Source: CAZUMW01 sp964621615 (GTDB lineage Bacteria; Desulfobacterota; WTBG01; CAIYCZ01; CAIRTM01). Taken from it: 64,000 nucleotides of DNA. Of the stretch, positions 25,397 through 34,558 are shown piece by piece (position 1 is the first letter of the stretch; each line of letters opens with the position of its first letter). The position numbers were made by a program, and so were the translations under genes. The notes beneath the pieces were generated by a model that saw only the letters and a program-made list of their open reading frames with translations, made no database searches and was not told the origin of the DNA. The DNA lies in NCBI GenBank assembly GCA_964621615.1, contig CAZUMW010000007.1:71547-135546 (forward strand). The letters are read 5' to 3'.

Positions 25397-25471
25397 CGCT
25401 CCACTCCTTTTTCACGGTTAATCATGTTTAGGCGCATTGCTGCACCATGGCCGCAGCTTCTCCCGAACCGG

Positions 25472-26341
25472 TCAGTTGCCTGCGCTTTTTATCGCCTCAG
25501 CAACGCGCGCGACCATTTTCATTGACCCCACGTTGTGCACCCGGACAAAGTGTGCCCCGTTGTATACTGCAACTGCAACCGCTGCTGCTGTGCCCTCCTC
25601 ACGCCCGCTCACCTCCCTGTCCAGCAGGGCACCGATGAATGCTTTGCGCGAGGGCCCGACAAGGATCGGCCGCTCCAGGAGCGCAAATTCCCTCAGCCGG
25701 TTAAGCAATACAAAATTGCCGGCATCAAGCGATTTGCCGAAACCGATGCCGGGGTCGACAATGATTTTTTCCCGCTGTATGCCGGCCTGCTCAGCAAAGG
25801 ATATTCTCTCCCGCAGAAAAGCCGTTACCTCTCCGATCAGGTCACGATAGCCGGTGTTCTGCTGCATGGTGAGCGGGGTTCCCTGCATGTGCATAAGGAT
25901 AACCGGCGCGCCGTACGACGCAGCAGCGCCTGCCATTCCAGGATCAAACCGAAGCGCGCTCACGTCGTTGACAATGTCTGCCCCCGCCGCAAGGGCACGG
26001 CAGGCAACCTCCGCTTTTGTGGTGTCGATAGAAAGAGGTACCGACGTTTCGGCGGCAAGGCGCTCAACCACGGGGATTACGCGCCGCAGCTCATCATCCA
26101 GCGAAACCGGCTGCGCTCCCGGCCGGGTCGACTCACCGCCGATATCGATAATATCCGCACCCTGAGAAGCCATGTCAAGGCCATGGGCAACCGCTGCATC
26201 CGCATCGTCAAAGCTGCCGCCGTCTGAAAACGAATCAGGCGTAACATTGAGCACGCCCATTATGTACGATCGAGTGCCGAACTGAAAAATCTGTTTACTG
26301 CAAATGAGCGGGGGAGGAGATATGAGAGGGCTGCGGGTCAT
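25472..26341 (-). CDS. folP: Dihydropteroate synthase
   Basis: 289 residues. The family signatures are IMGVLNVTPDSFSDGG (loop 1), IDIGGESTRPG, LSIDTTK, NDVSALRFD and HMQGTP, and the C-terminal VHNVG closes the barrel. It joins para-aminobenzoate with the pterin diphosphate in folate synthesis. The N-terminal 20 residues are poorly conserved and no strong ribosome site precedes the ATG at 26341, so the start is uncertain. In relatives cdaA and glmM often follow folP; here pdxJ follows after 75 bases. Confidence 0.95.
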   Translation of the reverse strand: MTRSPLISPPPLICSKQIFQFGTRSYIMGVLNVTPDSFSDGGSFDDADAAVAHGLDMASQGADIIDIGGESTRPGAQPVSLDDELRRVIPVVERLAAETSVPLSIDTTKAEVACRALAAGADIVNDVSALRFDPGMAGAAASYGAPVILMHMQGTPLTMQQNTGYRDLIGEVTAFLRERISFAEQAGIQREKIIVDPGIGFGKSLDAGNFVLLNRLREFALLERPILVGPSRKAFIGALLDREVSGREEGTAAAVAVAVYNGAHFVRVHNVGSMKMVARVAEAIKSAGN

Positions 26342-26380
26342 GGTTATCGGCAGCTATGCATTATCGGCAGTCACTGAATG

Positions 26381-26408
26381 ATACTCCCCGCAGCACGCTG
26401 CGGGGTAT
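26381..26408. terminator. Perfect palindrome between ftsH and folP
   Basis: A stem with the core CCCCGCAGC/GCTGCGGGG. There is no T tract on either side, so it is an atypical terminator or a REP-like hairpin. The remaining bases of 26342-26544 show nothing else. Confidence 0.4.
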
Positions 26409-26544
26409 CCCGGTAATTAGTGCTGATTATTTTGATACATTCCGATCAGCTTTTTGTCTGATGACGGGTTCGCTTCATCGCTCCTGAGCGAAGGCCCGAT
26501 ATCCGGTCATAAAAAAAGAAGCACCATTCGGAATCGGGCAATAA

Positions 26545-28527
26545 TTACGCCTTTGCAGTAGAATCATCGCCGGAGCCTGCGTCGGGGGCCAGCTCTTCAG
26601 AGGCAGCCCTGCCGGATGCTGTTTCAGGGGCTGCCTCCGTCGGGGAGCTACCCCCGGACTCTGTGCCGGCAGCAGGCCCTGCAGATGAATCACCACCGGG
26701 CTCCGCGTCAGGGGGAGCATCTGCTTTGGCGCGAAAATCCTTGCCCTCCTGTACGATAGCCGTTATCTGCTCGGTATCAAGCGACTCACGCTCAAGGAGA
26801 TTTTCAGCAAGCCGTGTCAATGTTTCAGTGTTTTCATTAATCAGCTTTTTTACCCGCTCATAATTTTCATCGACAAGGCGCTTTACTTCGCGATCGATCT
26901 CGACAGCGGTTGCCTCGCTGAAATCACGATGCTGTGCTATCTCCCTGCCGAGAAAAATCTGCTCCTCCTTCTGCCCGTAGGTAAGCGGGCCGAGCTTATC
27001 GCTCATTCCCCAGGTGCAGACCATCTTGCGGGCGATCTCTGTGGCGCGCTCTATATCGTTGCCTGCCCCAGTTGTGACATCGCTGAATATCACTTCCTCG
27101 GCCACCCGCCCGCCGAGCAAAATAGCGATATTGTTGTTAAGGTACTCACGCGGATAGGTGTGCTTTTCATCCACGGGAAGCTGCTGTGTCAGCCCGAGCG
27201 CCATGCCCCGCGGTATAATCGTTACCTTGTGAATGGGGTCGGTGCCCGGAATCAGCTTTGCCACAAGCGTATGGCCCGCTTCGTGATATGCGGTCAGCTT
27301 TTTCTCCTCAGGGCTGATAAGCATGCTTTTTCGCTCTGTTCCCATCAGCACCTTGTCTTTTGCGTGCTCAAAATGGCGCATGCATATTTTATCCTTTTCT
27401 TCCCTTGCGGCAAGCAGCGCAGCCTCGTTCACCAGGTTTGCGATGTCGGAGCCTGAAAACCCCGGCGTGCCGCGTGCAATAATCTGGAGGTCCACATCTT
27501 CAGAAATCGGTGTCTTGGTTGTATGCACTTTCAGTATGCCCTCGCGCCCGCGAATATCGGGAAGGGGCACAACGATGCGCCGGTCAAAGCGCCCCGGGCG
27601 CAGCAGGGCTGGATCGAGCACATCCGGGCGGTTTGTCGCCGCAATAAGTATCACTCCCTCGTTTGACTCAAACCCGTCCATTTCAACCAGAAGCTGATTC
27701 AGCGTCTGCTCCCGCTCGTCGTGTCCGCCGCCGAGGCCCGCTCCGCGGTGACGCCCCACCGCGTCAATTTCGTCGATAAAAATAATGCAGGGGGCATTTT
27801 TCTTTCCCTGGACAAAAAGATCCCGCACGCGCGCAGCGCCGACGCCGACAAACATTTCCACAAAATCAGAGCCGCTGATGCTGAAAAACGGCACCCCCGC
27901 CTCGCCGGCAATTGCTCTGGCAAGCAGGGTTTTGCCGGTGCCGGGAGGGCCGATCAGGATGGCGCCCTTGGGGATCTTGCCGCCGAGCTTGGTGAATTTT
28001 TTCGGATCTTTGAGAAATGCTATTATCTCTTCTACCTCGTGTTTCGCCTCATCGATACCGGCTACATTTTTAAACGTGATTTTTTCCTGATTTTCCGTCA
28101 GAAGCCGCGCCTTGCTTTTTCCAAACGACATGGCTTTGCCGCCGCCGGCCTGCACCTGCCTCATAAAAAATATCCAGACGGCAATTAGCAGCAGCATGGG
28201 GAACCACGATATCAGCATCTGCATCCAGAGCGAATTCTGCTCATCGGGCTGGATATCCACCGTCACTCCCTTATCGATCATTTCCTGCACCAGCCCGAAG
28301 TCGTTCATGGCGTAGGTTTTAAACGGCTCCCCGTCATTGAACGTACCGAATATATTATTGCCCTGTATGGTTGCCTCTCTGACCTCTCCGCGGTCGACAG
28401 CAAGCTTAAACTGGCTGAAAAGTATTTTCTTTCTGCCGGCCTGCGGCTGATTAAACAGATTAAACAGCAAAATGATTACCAGCACTATGGACAGCCATAC
28501 GGCTAAATTTTTATAAAACGGATTCAT
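26545..28527 (-). CDS. ftsH: ATP-dependent membrane metalloprotease FtsH
   Basis: 660 residues. Two membrane helices (about 5-24 and 103-122) flank a small periplasmic domain. The AAA+ domain has Walker A GPPGTGKT, Walker B IIFIDEID and the second-region-of-homology Arg in RPGRFDRR. The protease domain carries HEAGH. The last roughly 55 residues are a low-complexity tail rich in Pro, Gly, Ala, Ser and acidic residues, longer than usual. It degrades membrane proteins, and HflK/HflC-type SPFH proteins, three of which are encoded at 30904-34522, modulate FtsH in other bacteria. Confidence 0.96.
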   Translation of the reverse strand: MNPFYKNLAVWLSIVLVIILLFNLFNQPQAGRKKILFSQFKLAVDRGEVREATIQGNNIFGTFNDGEPFKTYAMNDFGLVQEMIDKGVTVDIQPDEQNSLWMQMLISWFPMLLLIAVWIFFMRQVQAGGGKAMSFGKSKARLLTENQEKITFKNVAGIDEAKHEVEEIIAFLKDPKKFTKLGGKIPKGAILIGPPGTGKTLLARAIAGEAGVPFFSISGSDFVEMFVGVGAARVRDLFVQGKKNAPCIIFIDEIDAVGRHRGAGLGGGHDEREQTLNQLLVEMDGFESNEGVILIAATNRPDVLDPALLRPGRFDRRIVVPLPDIRGREGILKVHTTKTPISEDVDLQIIARGTPGFSGSDIANLVNEAALLAAREEKDKICMRHFEHAKDKVLMGTERKSMLISPEEKKLTAYHEAGHTLVAKLIPGTDPIHKVTIIPRGMALGLTQQLPVDEKHTYPREYLNNNIAILLGGRVAEEVIFSDVTTGAGNDIERATEIARKMVCTWGMSDKLGPLTYGQKEEQIFLGREIAQHRDFSEATAVEIDREVKRLVDENYERVKKLINENTETLTRLAENLLERESLDTEQITAIVQEGKDFRAKADAPPDAEPGGDSSAGPAAGTESGGSSPTEAAPETASGRAASEELAPDAGSGDDSTAKA

Positions 28528-28711
28528 AAGCTTGTTTAGATTACCTCTGCGTCTGGATTAAAATAGTAAAAAAAATATTAATATTTCTTTATAACACAAG
28601 AGAAGCATTCAAACAATAGACATTTAATCTTCGGCAACGCCTCACCTGATCGGGCTCCCGCCGAAGCGGCACATATATTAAACATACGGATACATGCTGC
28701 GCTGACCGCTT

Positions 28712-30151
28712 TCAATCATGCCCTTTGTCAGGTGCATCCGGACATTCGCTGCTGCCAGCGTCCTCGCATGAGACGGTAAGGACCCGCTCCGTGTCAGGCC
28801 CGACCTTAAACCGCTCATCAATTCTGTAGCCGCACACCAATGCGATTCTGCCGCCAAAAACAACCAGCGGTATTGCCCGGCGAATTCTTGGGGGCACTTT
28901 CTTATCAGAAAAAAAATCTTTGAGCTTTTTTGATCCCCCCGTTCCAAGCGGATAAAACCTGTCGCCCGGCCGCCAGTTACGTATAACAAGCGGAAAGGTG
29001 ACAGCATCGGCGCTTAGACATTCGCGCCGCCCCCCTGCGCCAGGGGGGCGGCCCGGCCGCTGCGCAACTGTAAATGTAATCACCATTCCGCACTCGGGCA
29101 CCGGGGCACGCGCCGGAAGGGTTTCAAATGTATAGCAAAAATCAGCAGGCGGCGGGTGCGCATAGCTGAACACTATATCCCCGTATTGCCGGACGGCCTC
29201 GAAGCCGCCGGGAAGCTGCACCGTTTTTGCCGGGCCGCGCCGTTCCGAAAGGTCGCACAATGCTTCAATATGCACATGCTCGATACCCCGTATATGCCCT
29301 CTGAGCTTTTCCAGTATTTTTCTCATGACCAGCGCCCTGTATCCGCGGCGGTATTGCGCAAGCGCGGAAGCAGGGCAGCGTATTTCATCGCCTGAAACGG
29401 CACACAGGCGTTCAGCCGCCGCGCTTATATCGCGGTCAACAGCGTCAGCGCATGCCTGCATGTGCTCTGCCGTGCGGCACAGCACCTCCCGTATCTGAGG
29501 ATTAAATTCCAGGGCCAGCTTCGGGATAAGGTGGTGCCGGATCCTGTTTCTGGTATACTGAAGCTCATGCGACGAGCTATCCGCAACCCATTCGATGCCG
29601 CGCCCTTTGAGATACAATTCGACATGCCTGCGCGGAACAGCTATAAGGGGTCTGATAAAAACATCGTCGCGCACCGGAGGAATCCCCTGCAGGCCGCTTA
29701 CGGATGCACCGCGAATCAGACGCATCAGAACGGTTTCAGCCTGATCATCAGCATGATGCCCCAGCGCGATTTTATCAGCGCCGCAGCGCTCGAGAACCTC
29801 ACGATAAAACCGGTACCGGACCGTGCGGGCCGCCTGCTGAAGCGAAACGCCCTCAGCATTTTTGCATTCCGGAACATCCCTTCGCTCGACAATGCACGGC
29901 AGGCCGAGCCTCTCCGCGTGACGCTGAACAAAGGCCGCTTCCCGGCGCGAGTCATCGCCCCGAATGCCGTGATCGAGGTGTGCAACAATAAGCGAAAATC
30001 CCCACCGCTCTGAAAGCTCATGCAGCACAATCAGCAGCGCCATGGAGTCCGCGCCCCCTGAAACTGCTGCAGCAATGCGGTCTCCGGCAGAAATCATTCG
30101 GTGCCGGCGGATTGTGGAAACAGCAGTTTTAAACAGCCCGCTTTCACTCAT
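28712..30151 (-). CDS. tilS: tRNA(Ile)-lysidine synthetase
   Basis: 479 residues from the ATG at 30151, which overlaps the cupin stop (ATGAGTGA); the ATG at 30166 abuts GGAGG. The N-terminal PP-loop is AAVSGGADSMALL, followed by AHLDHGIRGDDSRREAAFVQ and LGHHADDQAETVLMRLIRG. A TilS C-terminal domain ends with NWRPGDRFYPLG and KKLKDFFSDKKVP. It converts the CAU anticodon of tRNA-Ile2 to lysidine. Placement directly upstream of ftsH is conserved in many bacteria. Confidence 0.95.
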   Translation of the reverse strand: MSESGLFKTAVSTIRRHRMISAGDRIAAAVSGGADSMALLIVLHELSERWGFSLIVAHLDHGIRGDDSRREAAFVQRHAERLGLPCIVERRDVPECKNAEGVSLQQAARTVRYRFYREVLERCGADKIALGHHADDQAETVLMRLIRGASVSGLQGIPPVRDDVFIRPLIAVPRRHVELYLKGRGIEWVADSSSHELQYTRNRIRHHLIPKLALEFNPQIREVLCRTAEHMQACADAVDRDISAAAERLCAVSGDEIRCPASALAQYRRGYRALVMRKILEKLRGHIRGIEHVHIEALCDLSERRGPAKTVQLPGGFEAVRQYGDIVFSYAHPPPADFCYTFETLPARAPVPECGMVITFTVAQRPGRPPGAGGRRECLSADAVTFPLVIRNWRPGDRFYPLGTGGSKKLKDFFSDKKVPPRIRRAIPLVVFGGRIALVCGYRIDERFKVGPDTERVLTVSCEDAGSSECPDAPDKGHD

Positions 30152-30509
30152 CAAGGATTTCTTCATCCTCCCTGCGCCATGCCGGATCGACTATGCACAA
30201 AAAGTTCAAATCTTCCTCCCCGGTGTTTTTAATAAACTGCACTGCGTTCGGAGGTATGTAAAGCGCCTGCCCGGCGCGGACTTCCCGCTCACCGCCGTCA
30301 ATGTTCATCATGCCCCGCCCTGACAGTATATAATATACCTCAGATGTCTTAAGCCTGTGCGGTACAGATGCCCGCCCCGCCTTTACTACAGCATGGGCGA
30401 GGCTGTAGCGGACATCCACCGGATGCTTGTCAGGGTGAAGCAGCTCCCGCAAAAGCGTCCTGTCTCCGCCGGCAAACTCCTCACATTCGCCAAGATCCCG
30501 AATAAACAC
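30144..30509 (-). CDS. Cupin-domain protein
   Basis: 121 residues. A single cupin barrel: SLAHAVVKAGRASVPHRLKT, then SEVYYILSGRGMMNIDGGER and AGQALYIPPNAVQFIKNTGE. Metal-binding positions are partly kept (H in VPHR, E in SEVYY). Small cupins of this type are often phosphomannose-isomerase-like or sensor proteins; the ligand is unknown. The GTG start lies 4 bases after AGGAGG. It overlaps tilS by 8 bases, so the two are translationally coupled. Confidence 0.85.
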   Translation of the reverse strand: MFIRDLGECEEFAGGDRTLLRELLHPDKHPVDVRYSLAHAVVKAGRASVPHRLKTSEVYYILSGRGMMNIDGGEREVRAGQALYIPPNAVQFIKNTGEEDLNFLCIVDPAWRREDEEILDE

Positions 30510-30888
30510 GCTGCCTCCTCTCTATTACGGATTCGCTTCTGAGTGATATCGCTATGGGCATACCATAATATATTAACTATGCATTGTAAATACAATGTGA
30601 GAAGCGAAAAGGTTCCCGGGTTCACCGTTCCGGGGTGTGTGTTCCCCCTGTCCTTCATTGGCCGGCTCCGGCCCGGACAAGCCGGCATTTTCCGAATGAA
30701 AATGCCGAACACAGGCCGGGTAATGACGGCTGGCGCTGCTGTTGAGTGTATTGTTTCGAGAAACCTTTGAATTATTATTGTCTTGACTCCAAATGGTATA
30801 TTTTTTTATAGTCATTAACATACACGAATATATAAGCCGCTGTAATTAATGCAAATTCCGGCGAGGCTCCTGCCGGCTTCCTCTGAAT
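30510..30888. other. Divergent intergenic region upstream of the SPFH operon
   Basis: About 380 bases. The part 30600-30740 is GC-rich with short dyads (AAAATGCCGG-type arms around 30685-30715) and resembles a dispersed repeat, though no second copy was seen here. No gene is supported. Confidence 0.4.
30783..30812 (+). promoter_or_regulatory. Candidate promoter for the SPFH operon
   Basis: TTGACT (30783-30788), an 18-base spacer and TATAGT (30807-30812) point toward the CDF-SPFH gene about 90 bases downstream. The site lies in a markedly AT-rich stretch. Confidence 0.5.
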
Positions 30889-30903
30889 GTGTGGTCATTG
30901 CAC

Positions 30904-32649
30904 ATGAGCGAATCAGATACCAACGGGCCCTCGAAAACGGCTGATGTTAAAATAAGAAGCGCCGCCATAGCAACGGGGATGAATATTGTACTGACGGTGC
31001 TCAAGTTTGTGCTGTTTTTCATTTCAGGAAGCATGGCCGTTCTGGCGGAGGCCTGGCACAGCTTTGCCGACATAGCCACAAGCTCCCTTGTGCTGTTTGC
31101 TCTCATGCGGGCGCCCCCCCGCACCGGAAGCACACCTGAGACAGAGCAGCAGCCTCAGCGCACAAACAGGGCCGAGCTGCTGATATCACTGGGCATCGGA
31201 TTGTTTCTGGCATGTGTAGGCGGCCTGCTGCTCATAAAAGCGTTTAACGCTGTCCCCCGAACCATCAACAATGCTCTGGGCACGGGGCTGATCTTTATCG
31301 CTTTTTCCATCGGCTCCTATTTTATATCCCGATTTGAAACCGGCATCGGCACAAAAGAGGGGTCCATAGGTCTTATTTCCGACGGCCTTCACGCACGGGC
31401 CGACATGACGGCATCCCTGCTTACCGGATTTTCCCTTATACTCTATGCAATGGGCATGAATCTAGACCGCTTTGTTGCAGGCATTATTTCCATCCTTATT
31501 CTGAGCTTTGCCGTAGAAACGATCATTAATGTCGCCATTGTGCATATCAGGCACGACACTGAATCCCTGTATACATACCGCTCATTCAAAATCTTCAGCC
31601 TGCTGTTCGACACCCCGGCTCTTCTGGCCGGCTGCTCGCGCGCGCACTCATTCCTGCTGTCACGCGGCGGCAATCCAACGCTTCTGAAGATGATGTACAC
31701 GGCCCTGTGCATCGTGCCGGTTGCCGCGCTTGCAGCGCTGTACCTTTCAACTGCTTTCTTTGTGGTCGGCACCAGCGAACAGGCGGTCATAGAGCGTTTC
31801 GGAAAGCCTGTTTCAGGAGACCGGGCAGTCGGCCCGGGCCTTCACCTGAAATGGCCCTGGCCGGTCGACCGGGCACAAAAAATATCCGTTAACACAATCA
31901 GGAAGCTCAACATCGGCAATGTTGCCGACACCTCGATGCGCGCTCTTTTGTGGACGCGCAGGCACGGCACGGAAGAGGCGTTTTTGAGCGGGGACAACAA
32001 TTTCTTCTATCCATACATCGTTTTTCATTACCGCATAAAAGATATTTACCGGTACCTGTACTATAATACCGATCCTGAGCGCCTGCTGAGCGAGATCGGC
32101 CATCAGGAAGTGACGAAGCTGGTTGCGGGCGATACGTTTTACAATATTGCAACATCCCATCGCAGGCGCCTGCAGCAGCAGATATTCCAGCGGGTTCAGC
32201 AGTCTCTTGATTCTTTCAGCAGCGGCATTGAGCTGCTGTCCGTAAACTTCAGGGACATTCACCCCCCGATTTCCGTTGCCGATGCGTTTGAGCGTGTCAT
32301 AGCCGGATACCAGGAAAAACAGCAGATGATCGACGATGCTGCCGGCTACCGGAACAGCGCGCTGCCCGAATCGCGCGGCAGCGCGGAACAAAAAATCCAG
32401 GGCGCACAAAGCGCCCTTATTAAGCGGAAAGCCGCTGCGGCCGGCAACGCACAGCGGCTTGAGCTTGCGCTTCCCGCCTCGCGGCTTGAAAAAGACGTGG
32501 CCATGTACCGCATATATCTGCAGACAATACAGGACGCCCTTGCGGGCAAGCCGCTTATTCTCATCGATCCGGATGCAGGCACGCCAGCCATCTGGACAGA
32601 TTTTGATTCGCTTTTACCGCAATCACCTGCTCAAGGAGACGGATCATGA
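30904..32649 (+). CDS. Fusion of a cation diffusion facilitator membrane domain with an SPFH (HflK-like) domain
   Basis: 581 residues from the ATG at 30904; an in-frame ATG at 30889 would add five, and neither has a strong ribosome site. Residues 20-215 form the six-helix CDF transporter domain with both intramembrane metal-site motifs: HxxxD in AWHSFADIATSSL (H52, D56) and DGxHxxxD in SDGLHARADMTASL (D160, H163, D167). The usual CDF cytoplasmic domain is absent. A seventh helix (about 263-287) leads into an SPFH domain (VGTSEQAVIERFGKPVSGDR) and a coiled-coil region to the end. It overlaps the next gene by four bases. CDF proteins export Zn, Fe or Mn; SPFH proteins scaffold membrane proteases. 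That the fusion couples metal transport to an HflKC-like assembly is inference. Confidence 0.88.
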   Translation: MSESDTNGPSKTADVKIRSAAIATGMNIVLTVLKFVLFFISGSMAVLAEAWHSFADIATSSLVLFALMRAPPRTGSTPETEQQPQRTNRAELLISLGIGLFLACVGGLLLIKAFNAVPRTINNALGTGLIFIAFSIGSYFISRFETGIGTKEGSIGLISDGLHARADMTASLLTGFSLILYAMGMNLDRFVAGIISILILSFAVETIINVAIVHIRHDTESLYTYRSFKIFSLLFDTPALLAGCSRAHSFLLSRGGNPTLLKMMYTALCIVPVAALAALYLSTAFFVVGTSEQAVIERFGKPVSGDRAVGPGLHLKWPWPVDRAQKISVNTIRKLNIGNVADTSMRALLWTRRHGTEEAFLSGDNNFFYPYIVFHYRIKDIYRYLYYNTDPERLLSEIGHQEVTKLVAGDTFYNIATSHRRRLQQQIFQRVQQSLDSFSSGIELLSVNFRDIHPPISVADAFERVIAGYQEKQQMIDDAAGYRNSALPESRGSAEQKIQGAQSALIKRKAAAAGNAQRLELALPASRLEKDVAMYRIYLQTIQDALAGKPLILIDPDAGTPAIWTDFDSLLPQSPAQGDGS

Positions 32650-33533
32650 AATATGCAGCTGCTGCCGCAGCCCTTATTGTTTCGGCCGTGCTTATAGTGT
32701 ATATAAGCAGCTTCACCGTGTCGGAGCGTGAGCATGTCGTGCTGACCCAATTCGGCAAGCCCGCGCGCACCATCACCAGGGCCGGACTTAACTGGAAGCG
32801 GCCCGGGTTACTTGAAACCGTAAACAGAATCGACCGCCGCGTCCACACCTTTACCACACAGCCGATACAGCTGCTGCTGGGAGATAAAAACCCTATCGTG
32901 CTGACCTGCTACATATGCTGGAAGGTGTCTGACCCCCTTCTTTTCTTTCAATCGCTGGTAAGCACCGATGTCGCCGTACAAAAGCTCGGGGACATGGTTA
33001 ACTCGCAGCTTGGAAACGCCCTGGGCGACTATGCCCTCTCCGACATTATCAACACCGACCCCGCCAATGTGCGGCTCGATGATCTAGAAAACGCAATACA
33101 GACAAACACAAACAGCAATGCCCGCCGGAAATACGGCATCGAGGTCGTTCAGGCAGGAATCCGGCGCATCGCGTATCCGGCAATCGTCGCCGATGCCGTC
33201 TACAACCGCATGCGCTCCGAGCGGCAGAAAGAAGCAAAAAAATACCGGGCCGAGGGGAAAGAGGAGGCTGCCAAAATCAAGGCCAGAACAGATCGTGAGG
33301 TTGCGGAAATTCTTGCCGAAGCCGAAAAAAAAGCGCACATTCTGCGCGGCGAGGGAGAACAGCAGGCCCTGAAAATATATTCACGGGTATACGGCATGGA
33401 TAAGGAGTTTTTCCGGTTTACCAAATCGATGGATGTCTACAAAGAGATTCTGGGCAGCAACAGCACCGTTATTCTTTCCACCGATTCGGAAATCTTTAAA
33501 TATTTTACACCAGGAGAAAACACCGGCAAATGA
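32646..33533 (+). CDS. SPFH-domain protein, HflC-like
   Basis: 295 residues. One N-terminal membrane helix (4-22) is followed directly by an SPFH/band-7 domain with SEREHVVLTQFGKPARTITR (22-190). A long charged coiled coil rich in Ala, Glu and Lys follows (KYRAEGKEEAAKIKARTDRE), and the HflC-like end has YKEILGSNSTVILSTDSEIF. HflC with HflK makes a periplasmic cage around FtsH in E. coli. The gene overlaps both neighbours by four bases (ATGA), so the three subunits are made in coupled fashion. Confidence 0.9.
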   Translation: MKYAAAAAALIVSAVLIVYISSFTVSEREHVVLTQFGKPARTITRAGLNWKRPGLLETVNRIDRRVHTFTTQPIQLLLGDKNPIVLTCYICWKVSDPLLFFQSLVSTDVAVQKLGDMVNSQLGNALGDYALSDIINTDPANVRLDDLENAIQTNTNSNARRKYGIEVVQAGIRRIAYPAIVADAVYNRMRSERQKEAKKYRAEGKEEAAKIKARTDREVAEILAEAEKKAHILRGEGEQQALKIYSRVYGMDKEFFRFTKSMDVYKEILGSNSTVILSTDSEIFKYFTPGENTGK

Positions 33534-34522
33534 AGCTGCGCCCCGGGGAAATCGGCCACATACTGATTGAGTCACTGCACGGCCTGCAGCGCTACACCAA
33601 GTGGATTGCCGCCTGCCTGCTTCTGCTGTATCTGCTTTCAGGGTTTTATGCTGTCTCCTCGAATCAGGTCGGCGTACTGGAGCGCTTCGGAGCCGTGGTG
33701 CACGACAAAATACAGCCCGGAATTCATTACGGGTTCCCATGGCCCATCGACCGCATTACCAAAGTGCCCGTCAAAACGGTCAGCCGGATCGTTATAGACG
33801 ATTTTTATTCACTGTCCGGGCCGAAATCCATGGCCCGCGTTTTTGCCGGCATGACCGGCCTTGATTCATACTGCCTCACCGGCGACAACAACCTGGCCAA
33901 TGTTAAATGCATTATTCAATATACCATTACCGATCCACGCCGGTACCTGTTCCGCTCAACCGATCAGCACATTATGCTGCGAAGCATGGCCTGCTCTACG
34001 ATTATTCACTGCATCGCTACAATGCCGATTGACGAAGCGCTGACTCGCGGCAAGCAGAAGATAGCGCGGTTTATTGCTCAAAAGCTGCAGCAGCGCATGG
34101 ACAGCGCTCAGTGCGGGCTCAGCGTTTCTTTTGTCGAGCTCAGCGACATAAAGCCGCCCGACCGGGTTGAGCAGGCCTTTTCCGACGTGGTAAAAGCGGA
34201 CATGGACCGCAGAAAAATGATCAACGAAGCCCAGTCATACCGCAATGAAACGCTGCCCGACGCACAGGCTCGCGCATCGCGTATTATTCAGGAGGCTGAA
34301 GCATATAAAAAAACCACGGTTCTCACGGCTCAGGGGGAAACGCAGCGGTTCTCCAAGCTGCTGAGCCGTTACAGAAAAAAAGGGGCACCGGTAAAAAATA
34401 TGCTATATTTAGAATCCATGTCACAGATAGTTAAAAATATCGGCACAACGCATCTTGTTGTTCCCGGCGGGACGGGTAAGCCGCCCGCCGGGCTGAACAT
34501 ATACAGTCGAAATAAGCAGTAA
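33530..34522 (+). CDS. SPFH-domain protein, HflK-like
   Basis: 330 residues. A short N-terminus leads to a membrane helix (about 24-44), then an SPFH domain opening with SSNQVGVLERFGAVVHDKIQ and ending near VELSDIKPPDRVEQAF. A coiled coil with NEAQSYRNETLPDAQARASR follows, and the C-terminus has MLYLESMSQIVKN. The wording is that of HflK. A classic HflKC locus has one HflK and one HflC; here an additional HflK-like module is present as the CDF fusion. No protease gene is in this operon, but ftsH lies 2.4 kb away on the other strand. Confidence 0.9.
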   Translation: MKLRPGEIGHILIESLHGLQRYTKWIAACLLLLYLLSGFYAVSSNQVGVLERFGAVVHDKIQPGIHYGFPWPIDRITKVPVKTVSRIVIDDFYSLSGPKSMARVFAGMTGLDSYCLTGDNNLANVKCIIQYTITDPRRYLFRSTDQHIMLRSMACSTIIHCIATMPIDEALTRGKQKIARFIAQKLQQRMDSAQCGLSVSFVELSDIKPPDRVEQAFSDVVKADMDRRKMINEAQSYRNETLPDAQARASRIIQEAEAYKKTTVLTAQGETQRFSKLLSRYRKKGAPVKNMLYLESMSQIVKNIGTTHLVVPGGTGKPPAGLNIYSRNKQ

Positions 34523-34558
34523 CACACCGCCGGGCTGTGCCCGGGGAGGGGGGCTCAT

